DNA from: DATKAS01 sp963773315
GTDB lineage: Bacteria; Actinomycetota; Acidimicrobiia; Acidimicrobiales; DATKAS01
Assembly (NCBI GenBank): GCA_963773315.1
Contig: CAVZAF010000005.1
Location: 434,001 to 498,000 of the forward strand
DNA length: 64,000 nt
Direction: 5' to 3'
In this document: positions 35,104-43,635 of the stretch, one piece after another
Position numbering within the stretch: the first letter of the stretch is position 1
Layout: every line of letters begins with the position of its first letter
Notes under the pieces: generated by a model
Database searches by the model: none
Seen by the model: only the letters and a program-made list of their open reading frames with translations
What the model was told of the DNA's origin: nothing
Position numbers and translations under genes: made by a program

Positions 35104-36177
35104 ATGGAGTTCGGCGTTCAGTTCTTCCCATCCGTCGGGCCCGAGACGACGCCGGCGAGCCAGTACTTCGCCGAGGCGCTCCGTCTCACCGAGCAGTCCG
35201 AGGCTCTCGGGTTCACGAACGTCCGCACCGTCGAGCACTACTTCCACCACTACGGCGGGTACTCGCCGAATCCGTTCATCTTCCTGGCGGCCGCGGCGGC
35301 TCGGACGAGGACGATGCGGCTCATCACGGGCGCGGTGCTCCCCGTCTTCAACCACCCCCTGAAGCTCGCGGGTGAGATCGGCATGGTCGACGCGATCTCG
35401 GGCGGTCGACTCGAGGTCGGCTTCGCACGCGCCTTCCTGCCTCACGAGTTCCAACGGTTCGGGGTGAGCCTCGACGAGAGCCGCGAACGCTTCGACGAGG
35501 GCATCGCGATCGTCGATCGACTGCTCCGCGAGGAGGACGTCGCGTTCGAGGGTCAGTTCCACCGCTTCCCCGCGACGACCTCCCTCCCGCGTCCGACGCA
35601 GCAGCCGCGGCCTCCTTTCTGGGTCGCCGCGCTCGCGACCGAGTCTTCGTTCATCAACGCGGGCACGAACGGCTACTGGATCATGGCGATCCCGCTCGCG
35701 GGCGCGAAGCTTGCCTCGCTCCTGTCGGCCTACCGGGACGCCTGGCGCAGCGCCGGTCATCCGGGTGACGGACGAGTGATGCTCGCGTTCCACATGCTCT
35801 GTCACGAGGACGAGGCAGCCGCCCACGATCTCGCTCGCGACCTGGTGAACCAGTACCTCGCGAGCCTCGTCGACGGCGCCAGCGGCTGGCTCGACGGCGC
35901 GAGCTCCGACGACTACCCGGGCTATGACGCGATCATCCGGGGCTTGAAGAACGACTCATTCGAGTCGCAGCTCGCACAGGGTGCGGTGTGGGTCGGCTCC
36001 CCTGACTCGATATCCGAGCAGATCGCTGCGTACAACGACGCAGTCGGCGGATTCGAGATCGCGTCGATGCAAGTGAACTTCGCGGGTCTCCCCTATGACA
36101 TCGCCACACGCTCGCTCGACCTCTTCGGTCGCGAGGTGCTCCCGCGGTTCAGCACGCTCGCCGCCACGACGCCGTGA
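35104..36177 (+). CDS. LLM class flavin-dependent monooxygenase
   Basis: A 357-residue luciferase-like protein: FGVQFFPSVGPETTPASQY at the start, SEALGFTNVRTVEHYFHHYGGYSPNP near residue 37, LITGAVLPVFNHPLKLAGEI near 80 and GRLEVGFARAFLPHEFQRFG near 105. A C-terminal VWVGSPDSISEQIAAYNDAVG helix follows. It should act as an FMN-dependent monooxygenase with a partner reductase. GAAGGAGG precedes the ATG. It is the first gene of a four-gene operon (LLM, FAH, cupin, aldolase) with GTGA overlaps, controlled by the element B promoter. Confidence 0.85.
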   Translation: MEFGVQFFPSVGPETTPASQYFAEALRLTEQSEALGFTNVRTVEHYFHHYGGYSPNPFIFLAAAAARTRTMRLITGAVLPVFNHPLKLAGEIGMVDAISGGRLEVGFARAFLPHEFQRFGVSLDESRERFDEGIAIVDRLLREEDVAFEGQFHRFPATTSLPRPTQQPRPPFWVAALATESSFINAGTNGYWIMAIPLAGAKLASLLSAYRDAWRSAGHPGDGRVMLAFHMLCHEDEAAAHDLARDLVNQYLASLVDGASGWLDGASSDDYPGYDAIIRGLKNDSFESQLAQGAVWVGSPDSISEQIAAYNDAVGGFEIASMQVNFAGLPYDIATRSLDLFGREVLPRFSTLAATTP

Positions 36178-37052
36178 GGCTTGCGCTCTTCGACAGCTGG
36201 CGAGTCGGCGTGATCGACGTCGGCGCGCAGACCATCACGGACGTCACCGGTGCTGTGCCCGGAGCGGGCGACGCCGACCCGCTCGGTGCCGGCTGGTGGG
36301 TGCGGATGTGCCGCGACTTCGAAGATCTCCGCGCGACGGTGGAGGACGCCCGGTCCCGGGGCCACGCCGTGCCTCTCGACCAAGTACGGCTTCGTCCGCC
36401 CGTGCTCAACCCGGGCAAGGTCGTCGCCACCGCGTCGAACTACGGCGAGCACGTCACCGAGATGCGCGAGGTCGTGCTCGAGCGAGTCGCTGGCCGCGTC
36501 GAGCCCTGGCTGCTCGAATTCGACGTGTTCCTGAAGGCGACGTCGTCGGTGATCGGGCCGGGCGACGCGGTGGTATTCCCCTCGGGCCCCGAGGCCGCGG
36601 GACGGGAGGTCCACCATGAGAGCGAGCTCGCTGTCGTCATCGGTCGCGGCGGCTCGAAGATCGCCGCGGCGCGGGCGCTCGACCATGTGCTCGGCTACAC
36701 CATCGCGCTCGACATGACCGTGCGAGGCGACGGCGACCGCTCGCGGCGGAAGAGCTACGACACGTTCACCCCGATGGGACCGTGGCTGGTGACTGCCGAC
36801 GAGATCGTCGATCCCAACAAGCTCGACGTGCGCCTCGAGGTCGATGGATGCGTGAGGCAGCAGGCGAACACGAGCGACATGCTCGTGGACGTCGCTGGCA
36901 TCGTCGCTTACACATCGACGGTGATGCGACTCGACCCGGGTGACGTCATCCTCACGGGAGCGCCGCCGGGCGTCGGAGAGGTGCACGCGGGCGAGATCAT
37001 GGTGTCGGAGATCAGCGAGATCGGGATGATGTGCAACCCCGTGACGCTCTGA
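36174..37052 (+). CDS. fumarylacetoacetate hydrolase family protein
   Basis: 292 residues of the FAH family: VRLRPPVLNPGKVVATASNYGEH near residue 75, the metal-binding HHESELAVVIGRG near 145 and TFTPMGPWLVTADEI near 195. A C-terminal LDPGDVILTGAPPGVGEV completes the pattern. The family hydrolyses C-C bonds of ring-cleavage products or decarboxylates oxo-acids using a divalent metal. Its GTG start overlaps the LLM stop. Together with the following gentisate-type cupin it fits hydrolysis of a cleaved ring product such as a fumarylpyruvate analogue. Confidence 0.85.
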   Translation: MRLALFDSWRVGVIDVGAQTITDVTGAVPGAGDADPLGAGWWVRMCRDFEDLRATVEDARSRGHAVPLDQVRLRPPVLNPGKVVATASNYGEHVTEMREVVLERVAGRVEPWLLEFDVFLKATSSVIGPGDAVVFPSGPEAAGREVHHESELAVVIGRGGSKIAAARALDHVLGYTIALDMTVRGDGDRSRRKSYDTFTPMGPWLVTADEIVDPNKLDVRLEVDGCVRQQANTSDMLVDVAGIVAYTSTVMRLDPGDVILTGAPPGVGEVHAGEIMVSEISEIGMMCNPVTL

Positions 37053-37069
37053 AGCAGGAGGGTGGCGAA

Positions 37070-38155
37070 GTGAGCAACGACATCGGCGTCGATGATCGGC
37101 TCGACGCGTTCTACTCGGACCTGGGGTCCGTCGACCTGCAACCGTTGTGGACGCAGACCCGAAACCTTCTGCCCACGACTCCGAAGCCGGCCGCACTGCC
37201 ATGGCTGTGGCAGGGCGACACGTTGCGAGCGCTCGCCGCGCGAGCCCGCGACCTGATCACGATCGAGCGCGGCGGCGAGCGCCGTGTGCTCGCCCTCTCC
37301 AACCCTGGCCTCGCCGGTGCGCCCTTCGCGACCTCGACGCTCTGGGGCGCGATCCAGGCACTCGGCGCGCACGAGAGCGCTCCCGCTCATCGACACAGCG
37401 CGTCCGCGATCAGGTTCGTTCTGGAGGGCAGCGGCGTCTGGACGACGGTCGACGGCGACGCGTGCCACATGCATCCTGGAGATCTCGTGCTCACCCCAGC
37501 GTGGACGTTCCACGACCACACGAACGACGGCGACGAGCCGATGATCTGGTTCGACGGTCTCGACCTGCCGATCATCGCCGCGCTCGACGCGAGCTTCTTC
37601 GAGAACCATCCCGATCTGAACCAGCCTGTGAGGGGCTTCGATCTCTCAGAGCAGATGTACGGCGCCGGGGGTCGGGTGCCCTACGGCACGACGAACGATT
37701 CGCCGCATTCGCCGCTGCTCGTCTTCCGGTGGAAGCACAGTGACGCGCTCCTCGACAAGCTTCTCGCGCACTCGGGCGGCCCGATGGCGAGCATCGAGTT
37801 CGTCGACCCGACCTCCGGTCGACCCGCGCTCCCGACCATGAGCTGCGTGTTGCACCGTGTCGTGCCCGGTCGGCGCACCCCGTCGCGGCGAAAGACGGGA
37901 AGCTCGATCTTCGTCGTGCATCACGGCACCGGGCAGAGCGTGATCGGCGGACAGGTGTTCCGGTGGTCGCCGGGCGACATGTTCGTCGTGCCGTCGTGGG
38001 AGGCGCTCGACCACGAAGCCGACACGACGGCCGACATCTTCGAAGTCAGCGATGAAGCCACGGTGCGAGCGCTCCGGCTGTTTCGAGACGAGACGCTCGA
38101 GCAGCACCAGGAGATCACCGGGGTCTTCGAGCCGCGACGCCTCGTCACGGGGTGA
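37070..38155 (+). CDS. gentisate 1,2-dioxygenase-like double cupin
   Basis: 361 residues with the double-cupin layout of gentisate, salicylate or 1-hydroxy-2-naphthoate dioxygenases. PAHRHSASAIRFVLEGSG near residue 115 carries the first two Fe ligands, and HMHPGDLVLTPAWTFHDHTND near 140 carries the third. A second, non-metal cupin has SSIFVVHHGTGQSVI and RWSPGDMFVVPSWEALDHEA near 320. It should open a hydroxylated aromatic acid ring between carboxyl and hydroxyl carbons. The GTG at 37070 follows AGGAGG. It sits between the FAH-type hydrolase and the aldolase, the expected order for such a pathway. Confidence 0.85.
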   Translation: MSNDIGVDDRLDAFYSDLGSVDLQPLWTQTRNLLPTTPKPAALPWLWQGDTLRALAARARDLITIERGGERRVLALSNPGLAGAPFATSTLWGAIQALGAHESAPAHRHSASAIRFVLEGSGVWTTVDGDACHMHPGDLVLTPAWTFHDHTNDGDEPMIWFDGLDLPIIAALDASFFENHPDLNQPVRGFDLSEQMYGAGGRVPYGTTNDSPHSPLLVFRWKHSDALLDKLLAHSGGPMASIEFVDPTSGRPALPTMSCVLHRVVPGRRTPSRRKTGSSIFVVHHGTGQSVIGGQVFRWSPGDMFVVPSWEALDHEADTTADIFEVSDEATVRALRLFRDETLEQHQEITGVFEPRRLVTG

Positions 38156-38850
38156 GCGCCGAAACGATCGAGGCCGTTGTGCGCGCGAACCGTGCGCTCG
38201 GCGCGGCGGGGCAGGCAGACCTCATCTGGGGCCACGCGTCCGCACGCGACCCCGGCGGTCGTGGGGCGTGGATGAAGGCCGCAGGCTGGGGGTTCGAGGA
38301 GATCACGCGAGAGCGGGTCGTGCTGGTGTCGGATCAGGGCGAGGTGCTCGCAGGTGAGGGCCGGCGGCACATCGAGTATCCGATCCACACCGAGCTCTAC
38401 CGGCGACGCGCCGACGTGACGGCGGTGGTGCACTCGCACGCGGCTGCCGCAATAGCGTTCGCGTCGCTCGACGTTCCGGTGCGCGCGCTGTCGCACGATG
38501 GCGTGTGGTTCGCCGATCCGGACATCCCCCGGTTTCGCGACACAGGAAGTCTCATCCGTGATCACGAGCTCGGCGAAGCGCTCGCGTCCGCGATCGGCGA
38601 CGGGCCGGGTTGCCTGATGCCCCACCATGGCCTCGTGACCGTCGGCGCGACCGTCGCTGAGGCCGTCATGCGAGCGGTCTGTCTCGACCGTGCGTGTCAG
38701 GTGCAGCTGCTCGCGATGTCTGCCGGTGGTCCCCACACCTGGTCAGACACGGCGGAGGTGACGCTCAAGCGCGGCGAAGTGTGGACACCGGAACAGGTCG
38801 CCGCCGGCTTCGAGTACCTCTGCCGCGTTGCCGACGAGGGACTTCGGTAG
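38152..38850 (+). CDS. class II aldolase/adducin family protein
   Basis: A 232-residue, zinc-dependent class II aldolase: LIWGHASARDP near residue 24, HIEYPIHTELYRRRADVTAVVHSHAAAA near 75 with the HSH zinc pair, and PHHGLVTVG near 160 with the third histidine. It cleaves hydroxy-acid or sugar phosphates, or acts as a decarboxylase in aromatic-degradation clusters. Its GTG start overlaps the cupin stop, making it the fourth gene of the operon. The substrate is presumably a ring-cleavage fragment. Confidence 0.83.
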   Translation: MSAETIEAVVRANRALGAAGQADLIWGHASARDPGGRGAWMKAAGWGFEEITRERVVLVSDQGEVLAGEGRRHIEYPIHTELYRRRADVTAVVHSHAAAAIAFASLDVPVRALSHDGVWFADPDIPRFRDTGSLIRDHELGEALASAIGDGPGCLMPHHGLVTVGATVAEAVMRAVCLDRACQVQLLAMSAGGPHTWSDTAEVTLKRGEVWTPEQVAAGFEYLCRVADEGLR

Positions 38851-38899
38851 AGCCCCGAGGCCTCAGTCGCGAGGTCCATGCCGTGAACCTAGATGCGGC

Positions 38900-39938
38900 T
38901 CACTCGAGCTCGTCTCGGATCGATTGGGCTGCCTCGGCAAGTGTCCGGAGCTTGTTGAAGGCCGTCTCGCGGGGCAGGTACTTCATCCCGCAATCGGGGG
39001 CAGCCACAAGGCGATCGGGCGCCACGCGCTCGGAGTCCGAGTCGGATGCGCGCTTTGACGACATCAACCGATTCGACTTCGGGGTCTGCCAAGTCGATCA
39101 CTCCGAGAACGATCACCTTGCCCGAGAGGTCGTCGAGGACACCGAGGTCCACCTTCGGCTGCGCGGCTTCGATCGAGATCTGCGCCGCGATGGTGTCCGC
39201 GAGCTGAGAGAGGAACGAGTAGCCAGTTGGCTTCTGCCCTTTGACGACTGCCGCGTAGCCGAAGCACAGGTGCACGGCCGTGGTGACGGTGATTCCCTCC
39301 AGAGCCCGGTTGATCGCGGGCACTGCATACCGTTCAGCCGCGATCGGGTCGTTGCGTAGCCAGGGCTCGTCGAGCTGGATGACATCCGCCCCCGCGGCCT
39401 GGAGGTCGCGCGCCTCCTCGTTGACGGCGGCCGCGAAGGCCATGGCCGCGGCTTCAGGGTCGTGGTACCACTCGTCCGACGCCTGTTGAGTCATGGTGAA
39501 TGGACCGGGCAGCGTCACCTTCACCGGGTGGTCGGTCATGCGACGGAGGAAACGGAGCGCGTCGACCTCGACCGCTCGGGTTCGTCGGATGTCACCGACG
39601 ATCCTGGGTACGGGGATCGTCCTGCCCGCGCTGTTGGTCAGCATCGCGGGGTTCTCCGCATCGATGCCCTCGAGCGCCGAGACGAGGTGGTTCGAGTAGC
39701 TCTCCCGGCGGACCTCGCCGTCGGTGACGACGTCGATTCCGGCACGCTCCATGTCGCGGATGGCGAGCTCGGCTGCATCGTCTTGGGCCTGTTCGAGGAG
39801 ATCGGCCGGCACGCGCCACAGCTCGTGCGCACGGACACGGGGAACGCCCTTCGACAGCAGCGCGCGATCGATCAACCATGGCGGCTGTGGGTAGCTACCG
39901 ACGACGGTGGTGCCAACGACATGCGGGGTGTCATTCAC
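38900..39938 (-). CDS. cobalamin-independent methionine synthase-like (MetE core) protein (apparent frameshift)
   Basis: About 345 residues in two frames. The main frame has VVGSYPQPPWL, GIDVVTDGEVRRESYSNHL near residue 75, MTDHPVKVTLPGPFTMT near 150, DVIQLDEPWLRND near 205 and AVHLCFGYAA near 240 with the H-x-C zinc ligands. At about 39035-39048 the frame changes into APDCGMKYLPRETAFNKLRTLAEAA, which supplies the last zinc cysteine and a proper TGA at 38900. It should transfer methyl groups to homocysteine or another thiol, or belong to a related methyl-transfer family. The GTG start at 39938 has a weak ribosome site. Confidence 0.75.
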
Positions 39939-40178
39939 CGACGCATCATCTCGTCTCGCGGGCACCGAGCGCCGCGCTCGATCGCGGCACGATGGCGTTC
40001 GCACGACGTGTCGAGTCTCGTAGATGTCCGCTCAGGGTACGGAGGGGTAGGTAGGCGCGGAGCAGCGTGCGACTACATCCGGCGGGGAACTGTCGAGCGC
40101 TGGTCAACGAGCCCGCAAGCTCTAGGTCCTCGACCGCGCGCAGGGGTTGGGACACGCGAGGTGAAGGAAGGAGGACCC

Positions 40179-40259
40179 ATGTACATCGGAGCAGGAACGA
40201 TCATCGTCATCCTGGCCGTCGTCGTCGTCATCATGATGATGCGAAGAAGCAGGGTCTAG
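40179..40259 (+). CDS. 26-residue single-span membrane peptide
   Basis: A short open frame, MYIGAGTIIVIL, then an all-hydrophobic stretch and a positively charged end, MRRSRV. One membrane helix of about 18 residues is predicted by eye, with the charged tail inside. The evidence that it is real is a strong GGAAGGAGG site four bases upstream of the ATG and a clean stop that abuts the convergent gene. I recall similar MYIG-type short hydrophobic proteins in actinobacteria but cannot name a function. Confidence 0.6.
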   Translation: MYIGAGTIIVILAVVVVIMMMRRSRV

Positions 40260-42041
40260 TCAGCCGACGTCGCGGTCTGTTCGCCAGGCCGCGACGTTCT
40301 TGGAGCTCCTCGGGAGTTCGATGATGGTGACGGTTCCGTTGTCGCCATCGACCTCGACGATCGCTCCGTCGGGGATCCGCCGCGTCGCGTCGACCGCCGA
40401 TGGGACACAGGGGATGCCGAGCTCTCGGCTGACGATGACTGCATGGCTCAGTGCCGCGCCGACGTCGACGACGACTGCCGCGGCCGGCACGAACAACGGC
40501 GTCCAGGACGGATCGGTGCCAGGAGCCACGAGCACGTCACCCGGCTCGAGTGCCGACGCGCTCGTCGGTGTCAGCACGATGCGGGCCCGGCCTCTCGCTC
40601 TCCCGGGACAGCCGGGCACGCCGGAGATCGTGTCCCCCACGGCAACGGCGTCGACTGCACGCGATCCCTTGGCGGGCCATCCGGAGATCGGCGGCGCTTC
40701 GCCGTTGAAGATGAACGGCGGCTCGAGGGACGCGAGGTACCGCCGGTGCGCACGCCGCGGCGGCACGAGGTCCTTTACGTCGACGAGGTTGCCCGCGACC
40801 AGTTCGTTCAGCTCGTCGAGGAACAGCATGAAGATGTCGGACGGTTCCTCGAGCGTGCCTCGCTCGGCGAGACGCCGGCCCAGCTCGCAGGCGGCCATCC
40901 TGCCTTCGTGAATCACGCGGATGATCGCTGTCTTCGACCGCTCGCGACCTCGGTTGAATGTTGCCGCTGCGCTGAGGCCGACCTCGAACGCGCCGAGCGA
41001 TTCCGCGTCGCCGGCCAAGGCTGCTCGCACTCGGTCGGTCAGCTCGCGGCGCTCGCGCTCACGAGCCTCGTTCTCCGCGATGGGCGAGGCTTCGTCGCTC
41101 GCCATCCGCATGCGGTCGACCGCTGCGAGCGCGGTGTCGGGCTCGAGCTCCCACACTCGCGCGATGAGGTCCCACTCGTTGGCGCCGCGCGATCCGAACT
41201 CGGCGAGGAAGCGGTCGAAGTCCGCGGTGAACTCCGTTGCCTCGATATCCGAGGACGAGCGCAGCCTGGCGTAAAGGCCGGCCGACCCGCTGTCGAACAG
41301 GTCGCCGAGTGAAGCCGATGCGCGGACCGCTCTGGACATTCGCCACATCGCAAAGGCGGGAGCCGCCGAGTCCACGCCTCCGAGCCCGGTCATCAGTCGC
41401 ATGGCCCAATGCGGCTCGCCGATCGCAGTGCAGACCTGCGCAAGGATGCCCGGCCCGATCGACGCGCCGATGGACTGGTTGATGTGCTGGTGGAACATCC
41501 GCCGGTACAGAGGCCGAAGCGAGACGATGTAGCCGAGCAGTGCCGCGTCCGACAGCTCGCTGTAGTCGGGCCGTTGCGCGCGAATACGGAGCGACTCCTC
41601 CCGGTCGGCTTGCAGCTCGTCCTGCGTGGTGTCGGTCGTCGCCCACGCCAACCATCCGGCCATCACTTCGGAGGTTCGGGCGTTCGCGTGCCAGTCCTCG
41701 GCGACATATGGCGGCACGTCGGGATGGTCGCCGAAGTACACCTCGTCGATCGTGGTCGGCGTCATGCCGGGTGTGCGGCCGGCCCACACCCTGAACAGGG
41801 ATGCGCCCAGATACGCATATCCGCCATGGATCCCGATCATCTCCGCCCGGAAGGGATCGAGCTCGTCGTCCTGCATGCCGAGGCGCTGCACGAACAGGTC
41901 TCGCCAACCCGCCACCGCGGCGCCTTCCCACACGACGTCCCACCCCAAGGGCGATGGCGGTTCGGGGAGCACCTCGCTCACGTTGGCGCGCGTCCAAAAC
42001 GTGTAGCGCGGCTTGAACGCGTTCTCCACGATCCAACGCAT
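40260..42041 (-). CDS. PEP-utilising-enzyme-like protein with phosphohistidine domain
   Basis: A 593-residue protein. The C-terminus has the swivelling phosphohistidine domain of PEP synthase and rifampicin phosphotransferase: VLVAPGTDPSWTPLFVPAAAVVVD, then GAALSHAVIVSRELGIPCV near residue 550 with the reactive histidine. Upstream is a large helical region (residues 1-420) like the drug- or substrate-binding part of those enzymes. No ATP-grasp domain is present, and none is encoded nearby. It may work with an ATP-binding partner elsewhere, as phenylphosphate synthase subunits do. The ATG at 42041 follows GGGGGG. Confidence 0.75.
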   Translation of the reverse strand: MRWIVENAFKPRYTFWTRANVSEVLPEPPSPLGWDVVWEGAAVAGWRDLFVQRLGMQDDELDPFRAEMIGIHGGYAYLGASLFRVWAGRTPGMTPTTIDEVYFGDHPDVPPYVAEDWHANARTSEVMAGWLAWATTDTTQDELQADREESLRIRAQRPDYSELSDAALLGYIVSLRPLYRRMFHQHINQSIGASIGPGILAQVCTAIGEPHWAMRLMTGLGGVDSAAPAFAMWRMSRAVRASASLGDLFDSGSAGLYARLRSSSDIEATEFTADFDRFLAEFGSRGANEWDLIARVWELEPDTALAAVDRMRMASDEASPIAENEARERERRELTDRVRAALAGDAESLGAFEVGLSAAATFNRGRERSKTAIIRVIHEGRMAACELGRRLAERGTLEEPSDIFMLFLDELNELVAGNLVDVKDLVPPRRAHRRYLASLEPPFIFNGEAPPISGWPAKGSRAVDAVAVGDTISGVPGCPGRARGRARIVLTPTSASALEPGDVLVAPGTDPSWTPLFVPAAAVVVDVGAALSHAVIVSRELGIPCVPSAVDATRRIPDGAIVEVDGDNGTVTIIELPRSSKNVAAWRTDRDVG

Positions 42042-42182
42042 GGTGCACCCCCCAGTGCTGTCGACGACAGCGCCCCACACGCTATGGGGAGACGCCGATT
42101 CTCGCTCCGCTCATCGGCTCTGAGCACTGGCGGCCCGGGCGCACTACGTTCCGGCCCTGCTTCGAGGCCACCGGGAGGCCCA

Positions 42183-43025
42183 ATGTCTGTCGTGTTGATC
42201 ACCGGCTGCTCCACTGGCATCGGGCTGCATGCCAGCGTCGCCTTCGGCCGTAACGGCGACACCGTCGTCGCGACGATGCGGAACACGTCCAAGGCCGATG
42301 CCTTGCGCAAGGCGGCGGCCGATGCGGGGATCGAGGTAGAGGTGCTCGAGCTCGACGTGACCGATGATGCGTCGGCGCGCTCCGCCGTGAACGAGGTGCT
42401 CGCCCGGCACGGGCGCATCGATGTGCTGGTCAACAACGCGGGTGTGGGACTGTCGGGTGCGATTGAGGACTTCCCCGAGGATCAAGCTCGCGCGAGTCTC
42501 GAGACCAACTTCTGGGGTCCCGTGCGCATGGTCCGCCTCGTGTTGCCGACCATGCGAGCGCAGGGCAGCGGCGTGATCGTCAACATCAGCTCGATCACCG
42601 GTCGCCTCCCCTCCTTTCCGTGTTACGGCTTCTATGCCGCGGGGAAGCATGCCCTCGGGGCGATGTCCGAATCTCTGGCGGCAGAAGTCGCGCCGTTCGG
42701 AATTCGCGTGCTGTGCGTGGAGCCGGGCTACTACCTCACCAATCTGACCGACACTGTCGACACGCTGGGCGCTCAGCTCGATCCGAGCTCGCCTTACGTG
42801 GACCTCAGCCACTTCATGCTCGACTTCACGAAGGACGCGCTCGTGAACGGTGGTGATCCGGCAGACGTCGCCGCCGCTGTCGTCGCAGCTGTCGCCGATG
42901 ACGCGAGTCCCCTCCACATACACGTTGGCGCGGACGCGGAGGCGTACCTCGACCTCTGGCGCCAGACGGGCACGTTCGAAACGTTCACCGTCGCGGCCAA
43001 CGCCCTCCTCGCTGAAGGCAGCTAG
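42183..43025 (+). CDS. short-chain dehydrogenase/reductase (SDR)
   Basis: A 280-residue classical SDR: VLITGCSTGIGLHAS near residue 4, VLVNNAGVG near 82, VNISSITGRLPSFPCYGFYAAGKHAL near 135 with the Tyr/Lys pair, and VEPGYYLTNL near 180. This pattern is common in ketoreductases of the CPA2 or retinol-dehydrogenase-like group. The ATG at 42183 follows GGGAGG. It is divergent from the PEP-utilising-type gene. Substrate unknown. Confidence 0.86.
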   Translation: MSVVLITGCSTGIGLHASVAFGRNGDTVVATMRNTSKADALRKAAADAGIEVEVLELDVTDDASARSAVNEVLARHGRIDVLVNNAGVGLSGAIEDFPEDQARASLETNFWGPVRMVRLVLPTMRAQGSGVIVNISSITGRLPSFPCYGFYAAGKHALGAMSESLAAEVAPFGIRVLCVEPGYYLTNLTDTVDTLGAQLDPSSPYVDLSHFMLDFTKDALVNGGDPADVAAAVVAAVADDASPLHIHVGADAEAYLDLWRQTGTFETFTVAANALLAEGS

Positions 43026-43158
43026 CCCGCTGACACATCCCTTCGCCGGCGCGTCGCGGGCGAGGCGCGTGTTGGAAGAGTCGGCGCGATCGGGGCGCCA
43101 GTGGCGAAGACAGCGGTGGTTTGCGGCTGCGTCGCGCGTCGGTGTGTACGGTCTGGCG

Positions 43159-43530
43159 ATGGACTCACCGGACCTTGACCAGATCGTCGCGCGGCTCTTT
43201 GCGGCCTTCGTCGCGCACGACCTCGACCTGGTCGAGTCGATGATGACACCGGACGCCACAATGAGCCAGAACGGTGTAGGCGGCAGCTTCGCGCTCGCAC
43301 GCCCGATGCTCGAGGGGATCAGCTCGGTGTTGGGCAATCACCGTTACGAGGACGTGCGCCGGGTCATCGGTGATCGCGCCGTAGTCGAGGAGCACCGAGT
43401 CGTGTCCACCACACCGACCGGTCACGCCGTGAACCTCGCCGCGTGCGTCGTGGTGCGCGTGAACGATGCGGGGTTGATCACCTCACTCGACGAGTACGTC
43501 GACGTATCAAGGTTCCCGACGCCCGGCTGA
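43159..43530 (+). CDS. SnoaL-like/NTF2-fold protein
   Basis: 123 residues with the cone-shaped NTF2 fold: LDQIVARLFAAFVAHDLDLVESMMTPDATM at the start, then VEEHRVVSTTPTGHAVNLAACVVVRVNDAGLITSLDEYVD. The last segment is the usual SnoaL/ketosteroid-isomerase ending. It may bind or isomerise a small hydrophobic molecule. The ATG at 43159 has no strong ribosome site. It lies between an SDR and a GMC oxidoreductase on the same strand, so the three may serve one oxidation pathway. Confidence 0.72.
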   Translation: MDSPDLDQIVARLFAAFVAHDLDLVESMMTPDATMSQNGVGGSFALARPMLEGISSVLGNHRYEDVRRVIGDRAVVEEHRVVSTTPTGHAVNLAACVVVRVNDAGLITSLDEYVDVSRFPTPG

Positions 43531-43635
43531 CGGATCAAGGCGACCGGCCGCGCAGGAGTCGGACCTTTGGCACGACTTGGCTTGTGCGAGACTGCGCCCG
43601 AGTGCCTCGGGGTGGGGGCGAGAACAGGGGGCGGT

